NCBI GenBank assembly: GCA_023269935.1
Contig: JAGDXC010000010.1
Span: forward strand, 1 to 64,000
DNA length: 64,000 nt
Direction of reading: 5' to 3'
DNA from: Thermocladium sp.
GTDB taxonomy: Archaea > Thermoproteota > Thermoprotei > Thermoproteales > Thermocladiaceae
Positions 51,582 to 59,580 of the stretch are shown piece by piece (within the stretch, counting starts at the first letter, position 1; each line of letters opens with the position of its first letter). The translations under genes and the position numbers were made by a program. The notes under the pieces were generated by a model that did no database searches, was not told the DNA's origin, and saw only the letters and a program-made list of their open reading frames with translations.

Positions 51582-52862
51582 GTGTCTATAAAATTCGACG
51601 CAATAATAGTTGGGGCCGGCCCAGCCGGTCTCACGACTGCTCAGCAATTGGCTCAAAAAGGATTTAAGGTTTTAGTGGTGGAGCGTGGGCGCAAGCCTGG
51701 CAGTAAGAATGTCTATGGTGGTAGAATATATGCACATGTATTGGATAAATTATATCCAGAGTATGTAAAGGAGGCGCCCGTGGAGCGCTGGGTTAGAAAG
51801 GAGAGAATATCCTTTCTAACAGAAGATAGTGGAACCACTGTTGAATTCGAAACCAATAATGTGGAGCATAAATCCTTCACTGCCTCGCTTTCCGACTTTA
51901 CTGAGTGGCTGGGCAAGAAGGCAGAAGCAGCCGGGGCCATGATAGTGACAGAGTCCCCCGTGGATTCCCTCGTGATAAAGGAGGGGAAGGTAGTAGGTAT
52001 TCGGTCTGGTAATGATGAAGTATATGGTGATGTGGTGGTCTCGGCCGAGGGAATCAATAGACTAGTATTGGAGCGAAGCGGTTTGGCTCCGAAGCTGGAG
52101 CCCAAAATGGTTGGCGTTGGAGTTAAGGAGGTCATTAAACTAGGTAGAAAGGTCATAAACGAGAGATTTAACCTAGATGAGGATGAGGGGGTCGCGTGGG
52201 CCCTCGCCGGTTTCCCAACGCATTACGCGCCGGGAGGCGCCTTCATTTATACCAATAAGGATGCAATAACCCTAGGGCTGGTAATTTACTTGAGCCATGG
52301 TGATAAGGTCGATGCTCCAGTACATGATTTAGTGGAGGAGTTTAGGCTTCATCCATTTATAAATAGATTAATAAAGGATGGGCAATTACTTGAGTACTCG
52401 GGCCACTTAACTCCAGTAATGGGCCTTAACGCATCGCCGCCTAGCCTTTATGGCAATGGTTACCTAGTTATTGGCGATGCCGCCGGCTTCTTGCTTCATG
52501 GAGGCATAATAATAAGGGGCGTTGATTTCGCGATCGAGAGCGGTAGAGTGGCTGCGGAGGCTATAACTAAGGTTCACGAAGGTGGCGGCAACTTCGATGA
52601 GGCTTCTCTCTCGGTGTATGGTAAATTATTGGAGGAGAGCTTCATAATGAAAGAATTAAGGGTGTTCCGCAATGCATACAAGGCGCTGGATGAGCCGAGG
52701 CTATATAATGACTATGCGAAATTCATCAATGCATTCTTGAAGCGGTATTTCGATGTTGATGGGACTCCGAGGAAACTATTTAGTACGTTTAAGGAAACTA
52801 AAGGTAATGTAACTATGCTAGATATGATGAGGGATATGGTTAGAATGGTGACCAACCTATGA
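51582..52862 (+). CDS. fixC: ETF-quinone oxidoreductase (FixC)
   Basis: A 426-residue FAD-dependent oxidoreductase. The dinucleotide motif is DAIIVGAGPAGLTTAQQLAQ at residues 6-25, followed by VVERGRKPGSKNVYGGR. GDAAGFLLHGGIIIRGVDFA near residue 300 is the FixC-type second FAD motif. It delivers electrons from the ETF pair to quinone. It overlaps fixX by four bases. The start is GTG about 31 bases after a TATA-like ATATTTAATAAG. Together with FixABX it forms a complex of the type that bifurcates electrons from NADH to quinone and ferredoxin. Confidence 0.94.
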   Translation: MSIKFDAIIVGAGPAGLTTAQQLAQKGFKVLVVERGRKPGSKNVYGGRIYAHVLDKLYPEYVKEAPVERWVRKERISFLTEDSGTTVEFETNNVEHKSFTASLSDFTEWLGKKAEAAGAMIVTESPVDSLVIKEGKVVGIRSGNDEVYGDVVVSAEGINRLVLERSGLAPKLEPKMVGVGVKEVIKLGRKVINERFNLDEDEGVAWALAGFPTHYAPGGAFIYTNKDAITLGLVIYLSHGDKVDAPVHDLVEEFRLHPFINRLIKDGQLLEYSGHLTPVMGLNASPPSLYGNGYLVIGDAAGFLLHGGIIIRGVDFAIESGRVAAEAITKVHEGGGNFDEASLSVYGKLLEESFIMKELRVFRNAYKALDEPRLYNDYAKFINAFLKRYFDVDGTPRKLFSTFKETKGNVTMLDMMRDMVRMVTNL

Positions 52863-53152
52863 GCATGGAGAGGAAGATCCCCATAGAGGAGCGGCTTAAT
52901 TCAAATGCGTGGGATGTCGATCAAAGACCCCATATTAGAATAAAGGATCCAGATCAATGCCGCAAGTGTGATGCAAAGCCATGTCTCTATCTCTGCCCCG
53001 CCAGGTGCTATACTCCGGGCAGCGATGGAGCCGTATTGTTCTCTCACGAGGGATGCGTTGAGTGTGGCACCTGTAGGGTCGTGTGCCCAAGCGGAGCAAT
53101 TGAGTGGAATTACCCCAAGAGCGGTTATGGGGTGCAGTTCAGGTTTGGGTGA
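52859..53152 (+). CDS. fixX: Ferredoxin-like protein FixX
   Basis: A 97-residue ferredoxin with a [4Fe-4S] set CVECGTCRVVCPSG near residue 62 and an earlier, altered cysteine region (CRKCDAKPCLYLCPARCYTP). The C-terminus IEWNYPKSGYGVQFRFG is highly typical of FixX. It shuttles electrons with FixC. The ATG overlaps the fixC stop by four bases, and fixA follows seven bases after its stop. Confidence 0.94.
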   Translation: MSMERKIPIEERLNSNAWDVDQRPHIRIKDPDQCRKCDAKPCLYLCPARCYTPGSDGAVLFSHEGCVECGTCRVVCPSGAIEWNYPKSGYGVQFRFG

Positions 53153-53158
53153 TGGGTC

Positions 53159-54010
53159 ATGCTTAAAAATCAATCCGATGGTGGTAAAGCCATGGGCGAA
53201 TTAACAATAGTTGTTCCAGTTAAGGCAGCCGTGCCGAATATAACGGCGGTTAGGCTTGATCCTAATACCCATAATTTAGTTAGGGAGGGCGTTCCATTAA
53301 TGATTAATCCATATGATAGAAATGCATTGGAGTTGGCGCTCAAGATAAAGGATAGATTTGGTGGAAAGGTGGTGACGATTTCCATGGCTCCCCCCAATGG
53401 CAAAGATTTCTTGGAATCCACGATAGGCATGGGCGCGGATGAGGCTATTCTAATAACGGATAGGGTATTCGCCGGGGCTGATACATTGGCTACGTCTCAT
53501 GCAATAGCCAAATCCATCGCTAAATTATTTCCTAACTTTAACTTGATAATAATGGGTGAGGAAACCACGGACTCCACTACTGCTCACATGCCGGCTCAAG
53601 TAGCATCATGGCTTGAGGTGCCTTTTGTTTATTATGCAACCGATGCTGAGCCTAACTTGAAGGATAATACAGTTAAGGTAACTAGGTACTTGGAGGATGA
53701 GGGTCTAGTGGAGGAATTCATGTACAGCATGCCAATAATATTAAGCGTATACAGGAATAGTAATCCACCGAGGGATATCAGCTTAAATAGGAAAATAATG
53801 GCTAAGATGAATGGTCTAGTGAAGGTAATGACTAATAAGGAGCTAGGATTAAATCCGGAGTGCGTTGGATTAAAGGGATCCCCAACGATAGTGGCTAAGA
53901 TAGAGGATGCAAAGCCTCTCCCACGTAAGAAGCAAATATTCAAGGGTGATCCTAAGGAGGCTGCTAAGTGGCTTCTCGAGAATCTATCTAAGGAGGGGGT
54001 GATCAGGTAA
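53159..54010 (+). CDS. fixA: Electron transfer flavoprotein beta subunit (FixA)
   Basis: A 283-residue ETF beta subunit: TIVVPVKAAVPN and INPYDRNALELALKIKDRFG at the N-terminus, GADEAILITDRVFAGADTLA near residue 100, and the C-terminal loop. In bifurcating ETFs the beta subunit with alpha binds the bifurcating FAD and takes electrons from NADH. Two starts are possible: the ATG at 53159 and one at 53192 (MGELTIVV), which lies after a GGTGG motif and begins nearer the fold. The stop overlaps the fixB ATG by one base. Confidence 0.93.
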   Translation: MLKNQSDGGKAMGELTIVVPVKAAVPNITAVRLDPNTHNLVREGVPLMINPYDRNALELALKIKDRFGGKVVTISMAPPNGKDFLESTIGMGADEAILITDRVFAGADTLATSHAIAKSIAKLFPNFNLIIMGEETTDSTTAHMPAQVASWLEVPFVYYATDAEPNLKDNTVKVTRYLEDEGLVEEFMYSMPIILSVYRNSNPPRDISLNRKIMAKMNGLVKVMTNKELGLNPECVGLKGSPTIVAKIEDAKPLPRKKQIFKGDPKEAAKWLLENLSKEGVIR

Positions 54011-55050
54011 TGGTTTGCCCTGAATGGAACCCAGTTAATAAGGATGAATATAGGGGCATCTGGGTCTACGTGGAGCACATCAATGGCAAAATAAGCGAGG
54101 GAAGCCTTCAATTAATTGGGAAAGCCAGGGAGTTGGCGACCAAGATAGGAGTAGACGTGACGGCCATAATAGTTGGCGGCGACGTGAAGAGCATCATTAA
54201 TGAGCCGATATATTATGGCGCAGATAAGGTGATTTATGTGGAGGACGATAGATTGGCTACATACATGCCTCACCTATATGCCGCATCAGTGGTGGAGTTA
54301 GCCAATAAATATAAGCCGGAGATAATATTATTCGCAGCAACTAAGAGAGGCAGGGAACTAGCTCCATATGTGGCTAACACGTTACGAAGCGGAATAACCG
54401 CTGACTGCACTGCTCTAGATGTAGATCCCAAAACACGCGACTTGGATCAGGTAAGGCCAACCTATGGCGGCAGCATCCTAGCCCACATAAGGACACCCAC
54501 TAGAAGGCCTCAACTAGCTAGCGTTAGGCCTAATGTATTCCCTACGCCGCCGCGCGATGAATCGAAGAAGGGCGAGGTGATCCAGGAGAAGCTAAGCAAG
54601 TTACCGGAGCCCCGGGGCCGCTTCCTTGGATCCAAGCCAATAGTTGAGGAGGATGAGAGCGGCTTGCCTCCTGTGGAGAAATCCGATATAGTGGTGGTGG
54701 CTGGGAAAGGCGTTAATGGCGTGGAGGGAGTCAAGCTCCTCACTGAGTTAGCCAAGTTATTGGGCGGAACTATTGGCGGCACCAAGAAGGTGACCGATGC
54801 TGGTTGGCTGCCAACTAGTAGGCAAATAGGACAAACTGGAAGGACAATTAGGCCAGGGCTATATATAGGCATGGGAGTCAGTGGGGCGATTCAGCACGTG
54901 TTTGGAATAAATGAGTCAAAGATAATAGTTGCAGTTAATAGCGATCCCAATGCCCCCATATTTAACTACGTTGATTACGGAGTTGTGGGGGATTATAAGC
55001 AAGTTACAGAGGCTCTGTTGGAGTTGCTGCGTGAGCGTCGAAAGGCTTAG
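54010..55050 (+). CDS. fixB: Electron transfer flavoprotein alpha subunit (FixB)
   Basis: A 346-residue ETF alpha subunit. The N-terminal Rossmann-like domain (IWVYVEHINGKISEGSLQLI) is followed by the C-terminal FAD domain with GRTIRPGLYIGMGVSGAIQH near residue 275, NSDPNAPIFNYVDYGVVGD and the final helix. It overlaps fixA by one base. The fixC-X-A-B order is an intact operon, which supports a bifurcating NADH-ETF-quinone complex rather than a plain beta-oxidation ETF. Confidence 0.94.
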   Translation: MVCPEWNPVNKDEYRGIWVYVEHINGKISEGSLQLIGKARELATKIGVDVTAIIVGGDVKSIINEPIYYGADKVIYVEDDRLATYMPHLYAASVVELANKYKPEIILFAATKRGRELAPYVANTLRSGITADCTALDVDPKTRDLDQVRPTYGGSILAHIRTPTRRPQLASVRPNVFPTPPRDESKKGEVIQEKLSKLPEPRGRFLGSKPIVEEDESGLPPVEKSDIVVVAGKGVNGVEGVKLLTELAKLLGGTIGGTKKVTDAGWLPTSRQIGQTGRTIRPGLYIGMGVSGAIQHVFGINESKIIVAVNSDPNAPIFNYVDYGVVGDYKQVTEALLELLRERRKA

Positions 55051-55052
55051 CA

Positions 55053-55349
55053 ATGAGGATAACGGTAATACAGATACGAAATAAAGTTATTTGGCTTATT
55101 GAATCTGAAGTAAAGATAGGTCCTGCATCAATCATTAAGATACAGTTAGGCCCGCGAGTAATAATGGAGATAGATAATAATGGGAAAAGAATGAATCTGG
55201 AGCTAGAGATCAATCAATCCCAATTGAGTTACCCCACGGAATTAATAATTGGAGGGGATAATCCCCTCATCGGTAAGTGTCGCAAGGATTATAGAGGCAT
55301 TACTTGCTTCATTGAGCAGCCTTGGAGCCTTCCTGGAAACGGCGAGTAA
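55053..55349 (+). CDS. Hypothetical protein at the end of the Fix operon
   Basis: A 98-residue beta-rich protein of unknown family beginning two bases after fixB, so it is almost certainly part of the Fix operon. It has two cysteines (GKCRKDYRGITCF) about nine residues apart, near the C-terminus, and no transmembrane helix. Its tight coupling to fixB suggests an accessory, assembly or cofactor role for the ETF complex; that is inference from position only. Confidence 0.7.
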   Translation: MRITVIQIRNKVIWLIESEVKIGPASIIKIQLGPRVIMEIDNNGKRMNLELEINQSQLSYPTELIIGGDNPLIGKCRKDYRGITCFIEQPWSLPGNGE

Positions 55350-55380
55350 ACGTTATTAAATTATAGATAATTTAGAATAC

Positions 55381-56265
55381 ATGGAATCGCTGCCTCAAAC
55401 ATTTATCAAGATACTGGAATCCTTGGTTGAGCTTCACAGCAATTATAAGAGGCCAATAAAGAGCAAGGAGATAGCGGTTCGCCTTGGAATGAATGAAGGA
55501 ACCGTGCGTAATATAATGATATCGCTAAGGGCTATGGGCTTCATAGATAGCAAGACAGGTCCATATGGTGGCTTCACGCCCTCCCAGAAAGCAATGGAGC
55601 TGCTTAGGTCTCCATCAATGATGGCCGGCATAAGCGATATAGCACCATTATCAACCGATAAGGGTGGGGTCACCATGTATGCCACGAACATTGAATTACT
55701 GGATATGCTTAATCCATTCATAACAAAGGCCATAATAAAGGTCATGGGCAACTTAAGACAGCTTCAGCTTGGTTCATTAGTTAGGATAGGGCCAACCACA
55801 AATGCGCGAATAGTAATTGAGGGCCAGGTCGTGGATAAGAATGAACAGATGAGGGAAATAGTGATATCCATAAGGAAATTCATCTCGATACCTAAGGTTA
55901 AGGTTAAGGAAATATCCAGCAAGAATGTGCTGGTCATATCTAGGATTGAGCCTTTATACAAGGCGGCAAGGATTTTCTCCGAGAAGAAAATAAGAGCGCT
56001 CCCAGTTATAGATATAGATGGCAAATTGGTGGGTCTTATAACAAGTACCGATGTAGCTAGGGCATATGCGGAAGGCAACTTAAATGCAGTAGTTGAGCAA
56101 TATATGAGACCTGAGGTACCCCTCATAAGGGAAGATGATGATGTTTACGATGCTATAACTCTCATGATGGATAAAAACATCGGCAGACTAGTAGTTATAG
56201 ACGTTAAAGGCAATCCCATAGGCATAGTGACTCGAACAGATGTTCTTAAGCTATTCGTTAAGTGA
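55381..56265 (+). CDS. HTH and CBS-pair transcriptional regulator
   Basis: A 294-residue archaeal regulator. The N-terminal winged helix (KSKEIAVRLGMNEGTVRNIM, then GFTPSQKAMELL) is followed by a middle domain of unknown type (residues 95-165). Two CBS domains follow (KAARIFSEKKIRALPVIDID and DAITLMMDKNIGRLVVIDVK). CBS pairs bind adenine nucleotides, so an energy- or SAM-sensing function is plausible. TATA-like ATTAAATTA lies 24 bases before the ATG. It lies right after the Fix operon and may control it. Its stop abuts the 104-bp repeat. Confidence 0.88.
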   Translation: MESLPQTFIKILESLVELHSNYKRPIKSKEIAVRLGMNEGTVRNIMISLRAMGFIDSKTGPYGGFTPSQKAMELLRSPSMMAGISDIAPLSTDKGGVTMYATNIELLDMLNPFITKAIIKVMGNLRQLQLGSLVRIGPTTNARIVIEGQVVDKNEQMREIVISIRKFISIPKVKVKEISSKNVLVISRIEPLYKAARIFSEKKIRALPVIDIDGKLVGLITSTDVARAYAEGNLNAVVEQYMRPEVPLIREDDDVYDAITLMMDKNIGRLVVIDVKGNPIGIVTRTDVLKLFVK

Positions 56266-56277
56266 GTGATGCTTTCA

Positions 56278-56381
56278 TCCTTATGGGTGGGGCATCCTCG
56301 CATAATGATGGTTTCCTGCCCCCTGGAAGCTCTATCCTCACGGGAGAGAACTTTTCGCGTCCTCAACCCCAGTAAGTTAAA
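56278..56381 (-). repeat. Type B mobile repeat, copy 2 of an inverted pair
   Basis: The reverse complement of this segment is nearly identical (2 differences in 104) to 40994-41097. The match stops abruptly at both ends. The type B terminus GGCAGTTCAC seen at 41110 is replaced here by unrelated bases, so the right end of this copy is truncated close to the regulator gene's stop (56265). Its presence so soon after the stop suggests a recent insertion downstream of the gene. Confidence 0.75.
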
Positions 56382-56390
56382 AGAGGGAAT

Positions 56391-56424
56391 AAGCCTCGCC
56401 CATTTAAGGCGGGAAGGAGGTCAG
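56391..56424 (+). mobile_element. Solo type A TnpB-element right end
   Basis: AAGCCTCGCCCATTTAAGGC, then GGGAAGGAGGTCAG: a clean type A hairpin with terminal TCAG, on the plus strand and facing the MFS gene. It begins nine bases beyond the type B copy, so one family's end is nested against the other's. The promoter of the next gene starts within 20 bases. Confidence 0.6.
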
Positions 56425-56471
56425 ATATGGGTTCCGTAAAATTAAAAATAGGTTCCTTTCTTGGTTCATAA

Positions 56472-57581
56472 GTGGATATACGAACATCGGTGATAATGGC
56501 ATCGCGCGTGATATATGCTGTTCAATGGTTTGTTTTAGCGCCGCCAATAGCGGAGATACAGGCTACATTTAATATACCGAGCTACTTAGTTGGTTGGGTT
56601 CCCCTCTCCTTCTTTATAGGTGCTGCTTTGCTTCAAGTGCCTTCAGCTTATATCTCGTCTCGTCTTGGAGCCAAGAGAACGTTAATAATTGGGATGATAA
56701 TACTAGGCGCATTCACTTCACTTGCCGGTTTATCCTCTAGCTTATGGCAATTATTGGCATTACGAGCAATATCTGGGGTAGGTGCTGCATTGTTCTTTTC
56801 ATCGGCTGCCTATGCATTAGTTGAATTAAATAAGGGCAAGGAAGGCATAGTCATGGGACTTTATAATGCATTTTACGGCGTTGGTAGTCTAGTAGGCTTA
56901 TTATGGGGATATATGGATGATCTACTTGAGTGGAGGATAGCCACAATAGTAGCGGGGGCATTGGCCATAATCATGGGACTCGTAGATCTATATGCGTTAA
57001 GAGGCTTCGAGCGTAGGCCAACCTACGCCATTGGAAACATAAGGAGATCACTGGGCATAGCAATAGGAATAAGCGGTGTATGGGGTGCATACTATGTGGT
57101 AAGCGAATTATTACCATACCAAGTAGCTCGCTTATTTGGTTATGGGTCATTTCATGCCGGTTTAATAGCTGAAGGACTAATTGTGGCGTCAATATTAGGG
57201 GGCTTTATGACTAATGCATTCTTTAACAGGGCAAGCGATAAGTTGCGGCTCCTTATAATAGTCACTATTGCATCATCTCTTCCGTTATATTTCATGTGGA
57301 TCAGCGATCCCATCATTGAGTTCTTGCTGGGCGCCTTATCCGGCTTCTTTAACGATATGGCTTTCTCTGTTGCATATGCAATAACGGCGACTCGGGGAGG
57401 CGCCTTATCCTTGGCGTTTGTTAATTTCATGAACATGATAATAGGAATATGGTTGCAGCCCCTCTTCACTGCCGTATCTGCATATTATGGCTATTTGATT
57501 GGGTGGGTGGTGGTGACAACGGTATCCCTGTTATTAGCTGCACCATTAATTAATGAGTCAAGAATTGGAAATAAGGCCTAG
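56472..57581 (+). CDS. MFS transporter
   Basis: A 369-residue 12-helix major facilitator starting with GTG. The helix 2-3 loop reads SSRLGAKRTL, and helix 4 has LRAISGVGAALFF, as in nitrate/nitrite or drug-type MFS. The substrate is unknown. TATA-like AATTAAAAAT lies 27 bases upstream and is placed just after the type A element end, so the element may have shaped this promoter. It converges with the UbiA gene. Confidence 0.85.
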   Translation: MDIRTSVIMASRVIYAVQWFVLAPPIAEIQATFNIPSYLVGWVPLSFFIGAALLQVPSAYISSRLGAKRTLIIGMIILGAFTSLAGLSSSLWQLLALRAISGVGAALFFSSAAYALVELNKGKEGIVMGLYNAFYGVGSLVGLLWGYMDDLLEWRIATIVAGALAIIMGLVDLYALRGFERRPTYAIGNIRRSLGIAIGISGVWGAYYVVSELLPYQVARLFGYGSFHAGLIAEGLIVASILGGFMTNAFFNRASDKLRLLIIVTIASSLPLYFMWISDPIIEFLLGALSGFFNDMAFSVAYAITATRGGALSLAFVNFMNMIIGIWLQPLFTAVSAYYGYLIGWVVVTTVSLLLAAPLINESRIGNKA

Positions 57582-57620
57582 TAGTTTAGAAGCTCATTGC
57601 GCTTAGGGAAACCATATCGG

Positions 57621-58592
57621 CTATGGTATGGATAATAATCTCGAGACTATTATGGATGCAATTATTATTGCTAGGATAATGATCCTATGATTAAATGGAC
57701 CAGCCCATAATCCCTTTAGTTCCTTCCAATTTCCTGCCCCACTATTTCTCAGCAGCGGTATTGTTAATTTTATTGAGAATGGCATTACTAGTAACGCGAG
57801 TAACGATGTGTAGGGCAAGTAACCAATTATCGCTGAGATAATTATTATTATATATATTAGCATCGTGGAGATTACGGCTAAGTATCCAGTTCTCCTTAGT
57901 CCTAACATTAATGCGATGGTTTTCTTGCCGAATTCTCGACTAGCATCTATTTCTATCGCGCCGGAGCCTAGCAATATTATGAATGTAAAGAGCCCATTTA
58001 TTAATCCAACCAGTAGAGGTGCCCAGCTGAATATCGTTGCTTGAACCATGAATGAGCCTAGAGAGACTAGGGGCCCCATAGATAGTAAAGCCACGGCCTC
58101 GCCTATACCTTTATAATGGAGCCTTAATCCCTCGCTGTAGAGGACTCCAAATAGGAATCCGGCTAAGGCTATTATGAGGATTACCCATGTGGTGTTAATT
58201 GCTAAGTATATCCCCATTATACCTGAAATTACTAAAAGGAGATACCCAGCCCGCTTCACTGACTTGGGATCTAGTCCCAAATTTATTATTGGATGAATCC
58301 TATGAGGTAATCCCCGTGATATATGTGCCACATCTAGGCCAGTCTTATACTCAGAGTAATCATGAACTAAGTTAACCCCAGCCTGCGCTAGGACTATTCC
58401 AGCCACGGTTATAACATAGTAAAGTATGTTTATTTTGGCATATAAGTAAAAGGATAGAGATGCTCCCAATGTGACGGAGGCAAACGCACTAGTTAATGTT
58501 GATGGACTAGTCGCTATCACCCACGTACGTATTTTTCCAATTAATCCATCTCCATTGGCTTCCATAGAATTATTTGCCTTTGCTCCGCTCAT
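57621..58592 (-). CDS. UbiA family prenyltransferase (MenA-like)
   Basis: A 323-residue membrane prenyltransferase of about eight to nine helices. The first Asp-rich motif reads NLVHDYSEYKTGLD (residues about 75-90), and the second is GAIEIDASREFGKKT. Its closest functional class is 1,4-dihydroxy-2-naphthoate prenyltransferase, as in menaquinone synthesis; quinones of this kind would be the acceptors for FixC and NuoH. Other UbiA enzymes (haem O, digeranylgeranylglyceryl phosphate synthase) remain possible. Its TATA-like box is about 37 bases upstream and a GAGG lies before the ATG. Confidence 0.82.
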   Translation of the reverse strand: MSGAKANNSMEANGDGLIGKIRTWVIATSPSTLTSAFASVTLGASLSFYLYAKINILYYVITVAGIVLAQAGVNLVHDYSEYKTGLDVAHISRGLPHRIHPIINLGLDPKSVKRAGYLLLVISGIMGIYLAINTTWVILIIALAGFLFGVLYSEGLRLHYKGIGEAVALLSMGPLVSLGSFMVQATIFSWAPLLVGLINGLFTFIILLGSGAIEIDASREFGKKTIALMLGLRRTGYLAVISTMLIYIIIIISAIIGYLPYTSLLALLVMPFSIKLTIPLLRNSGAGNWKELKGLWAGPFNHRIIILAIIIASIIVSRLLSIP

Positions 58593-58746
58593 TTGCCTCG
58601 GCCTTGGCTAGTATTCAATGACATACTTAAAAATTTTTAATTGACAAGACCTCATGGCTGATCCCTTACAGCATTAAAACTTTTGCCAGCTATGATTTTC
58701 GTTTTTTACACGATTGCGTTATAAATGATTTAATCCCCATAGATCC

Positions 58747-58947
58747 ATGGCAATACTCCTCTATGATGATATGGATGATAATGTGGTAGAGCTGGTTAGA
58801 AAACTCATGCCTAGGGCGAAGCTGGTGCGAATAAACTCAATCGATGATGGACCAACACCGTTATTAATAACGGAGGACGGAATATTTAGCGGTTATGAAA
58901 TATATAGTTATTTAAACGAGAAAATGATGAAACCAAGCGAGAAATAA
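58747..58947 (+). CDS. Small thioredoxin-fold-like protein without CxxC
   Basis: A 66-residue protein. The pattern ILLYDDMDD near the start and TPLLITEDGIFSGYEIYSYL at the end resembles the N-terminal thioredoxin fold of glutathione-transferase-like proteins, where a Pro precedes a strand and an ...I..YL helix follows. There are no cysteines at all, so it cannot be a redox enzyme. I do not recognise the family. TATA-like CGTTATAAATG lies about 29 bases before the ATG, supporting a real leaderless gene. Confidence 0.6.
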   Translation: MAILLYDDMDDNVVELVRKLMPRAKLVRINSIDDGPTPLLITEDGIFSGYEIYSYLNEKMMKPSEK

Positions 58948-59123
58948 GATCTCTCCAACAACAGATAGAGGATAAGCATTGTTTCCTTTTGACCAGAAGT
59001 TAAGGAATAACCTTTCCCTTTTATAGCGGGTCCTCTATTATAGGAGCATCCATTTATTGTGTGCAGTAGATCATAGAGCATTGTGTTTAGGTTTTAGTAG
59101 CTTTGTTTAGGCTTTGTGGAAAG

Positions 59124-59156
59124 GTTTAAATAGGATATTGATATCGGTATCGATAT
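59124..59156 (+). promoter_or_regulatory. TATA box and PadR-type dyad over the start codon
   Basis: TTTAAATAGG (59125-59134) is the TATA box of the padR-ABC operon. The bases 59135-59156 (ATAT, GATA, TATC, ATAT blocks) are symmetric at 18 of 22 positions and overlap the transcription start and the ATG of the leaderless padR gene. PadR proteins commonly repress their own operons through such dyads, so autorepression is the natural inference. Confidence 0.5.
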
Positions 59157-59580
59157 GTGGCCCACCATATTTAGAGGCGGTATAAGGAAAAAGGGAGGTC
59201 TCAGGATACTTGTTCTTCAAATGCTTCAAGAGTCTCCGAAGAATGGAGCGGAGATAATGGATGAAATAGAAAGGATAACTTGGGGATGGTGGCGCCCCTC
59301 CCCTGGCTCTATTTATCCATTATTATCCTCACTCGTGGAGGAGGGTCTAGCAGTTAAATTGAGTGACGGCAGGTATAAATTAACCGATAAGGGAATAGCA
59401 GAAGCATCAGAGTATAGTGAATTGTTTTCCTGGCCCATTAAGCCGAGGACTATGGATGATATACTGAATGAGATGGAAAGCTACATATCCTATATGGAGG
59501 ATATGGGCAAGGATAAGATAATGCAGTATAAGAATAGAATAGAGGAGATAAGGGCTAGGCTAGAGAGGCTGATAGAATGA
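59155..59580 (+). CDS. PadR family transcriptional repressor
   Basis: A 141-residue PadR regulator. The winged helix reads RILVLQMLQESPKNGAEIMD then EIE, followed by SPGSIYPLLSSLVEEGLAVK and the wing. The C-terminus is a helix for dimerisation. PadR proteins next to ABC exporters usually sense the exported compound and derepress the operon. The leaderless ATG lies 27 bases from a TATA box, under a dyad. It overlaps the ABC ATPase gene by four bases (ATGA). Confidence 0.9.
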   Translation: MWPTIFRGGIRKKGGLRILVLQMLQESPKNGAEIMDEIERITWGWWRPSPGSIYPLLSSLVEEGLAVKLSDGRYKLTDKGIAEASEYSELFSWPIKPRTMDDILNEMESYISYMEDMGKDKIMQYKNRIEEIRARLERLIE

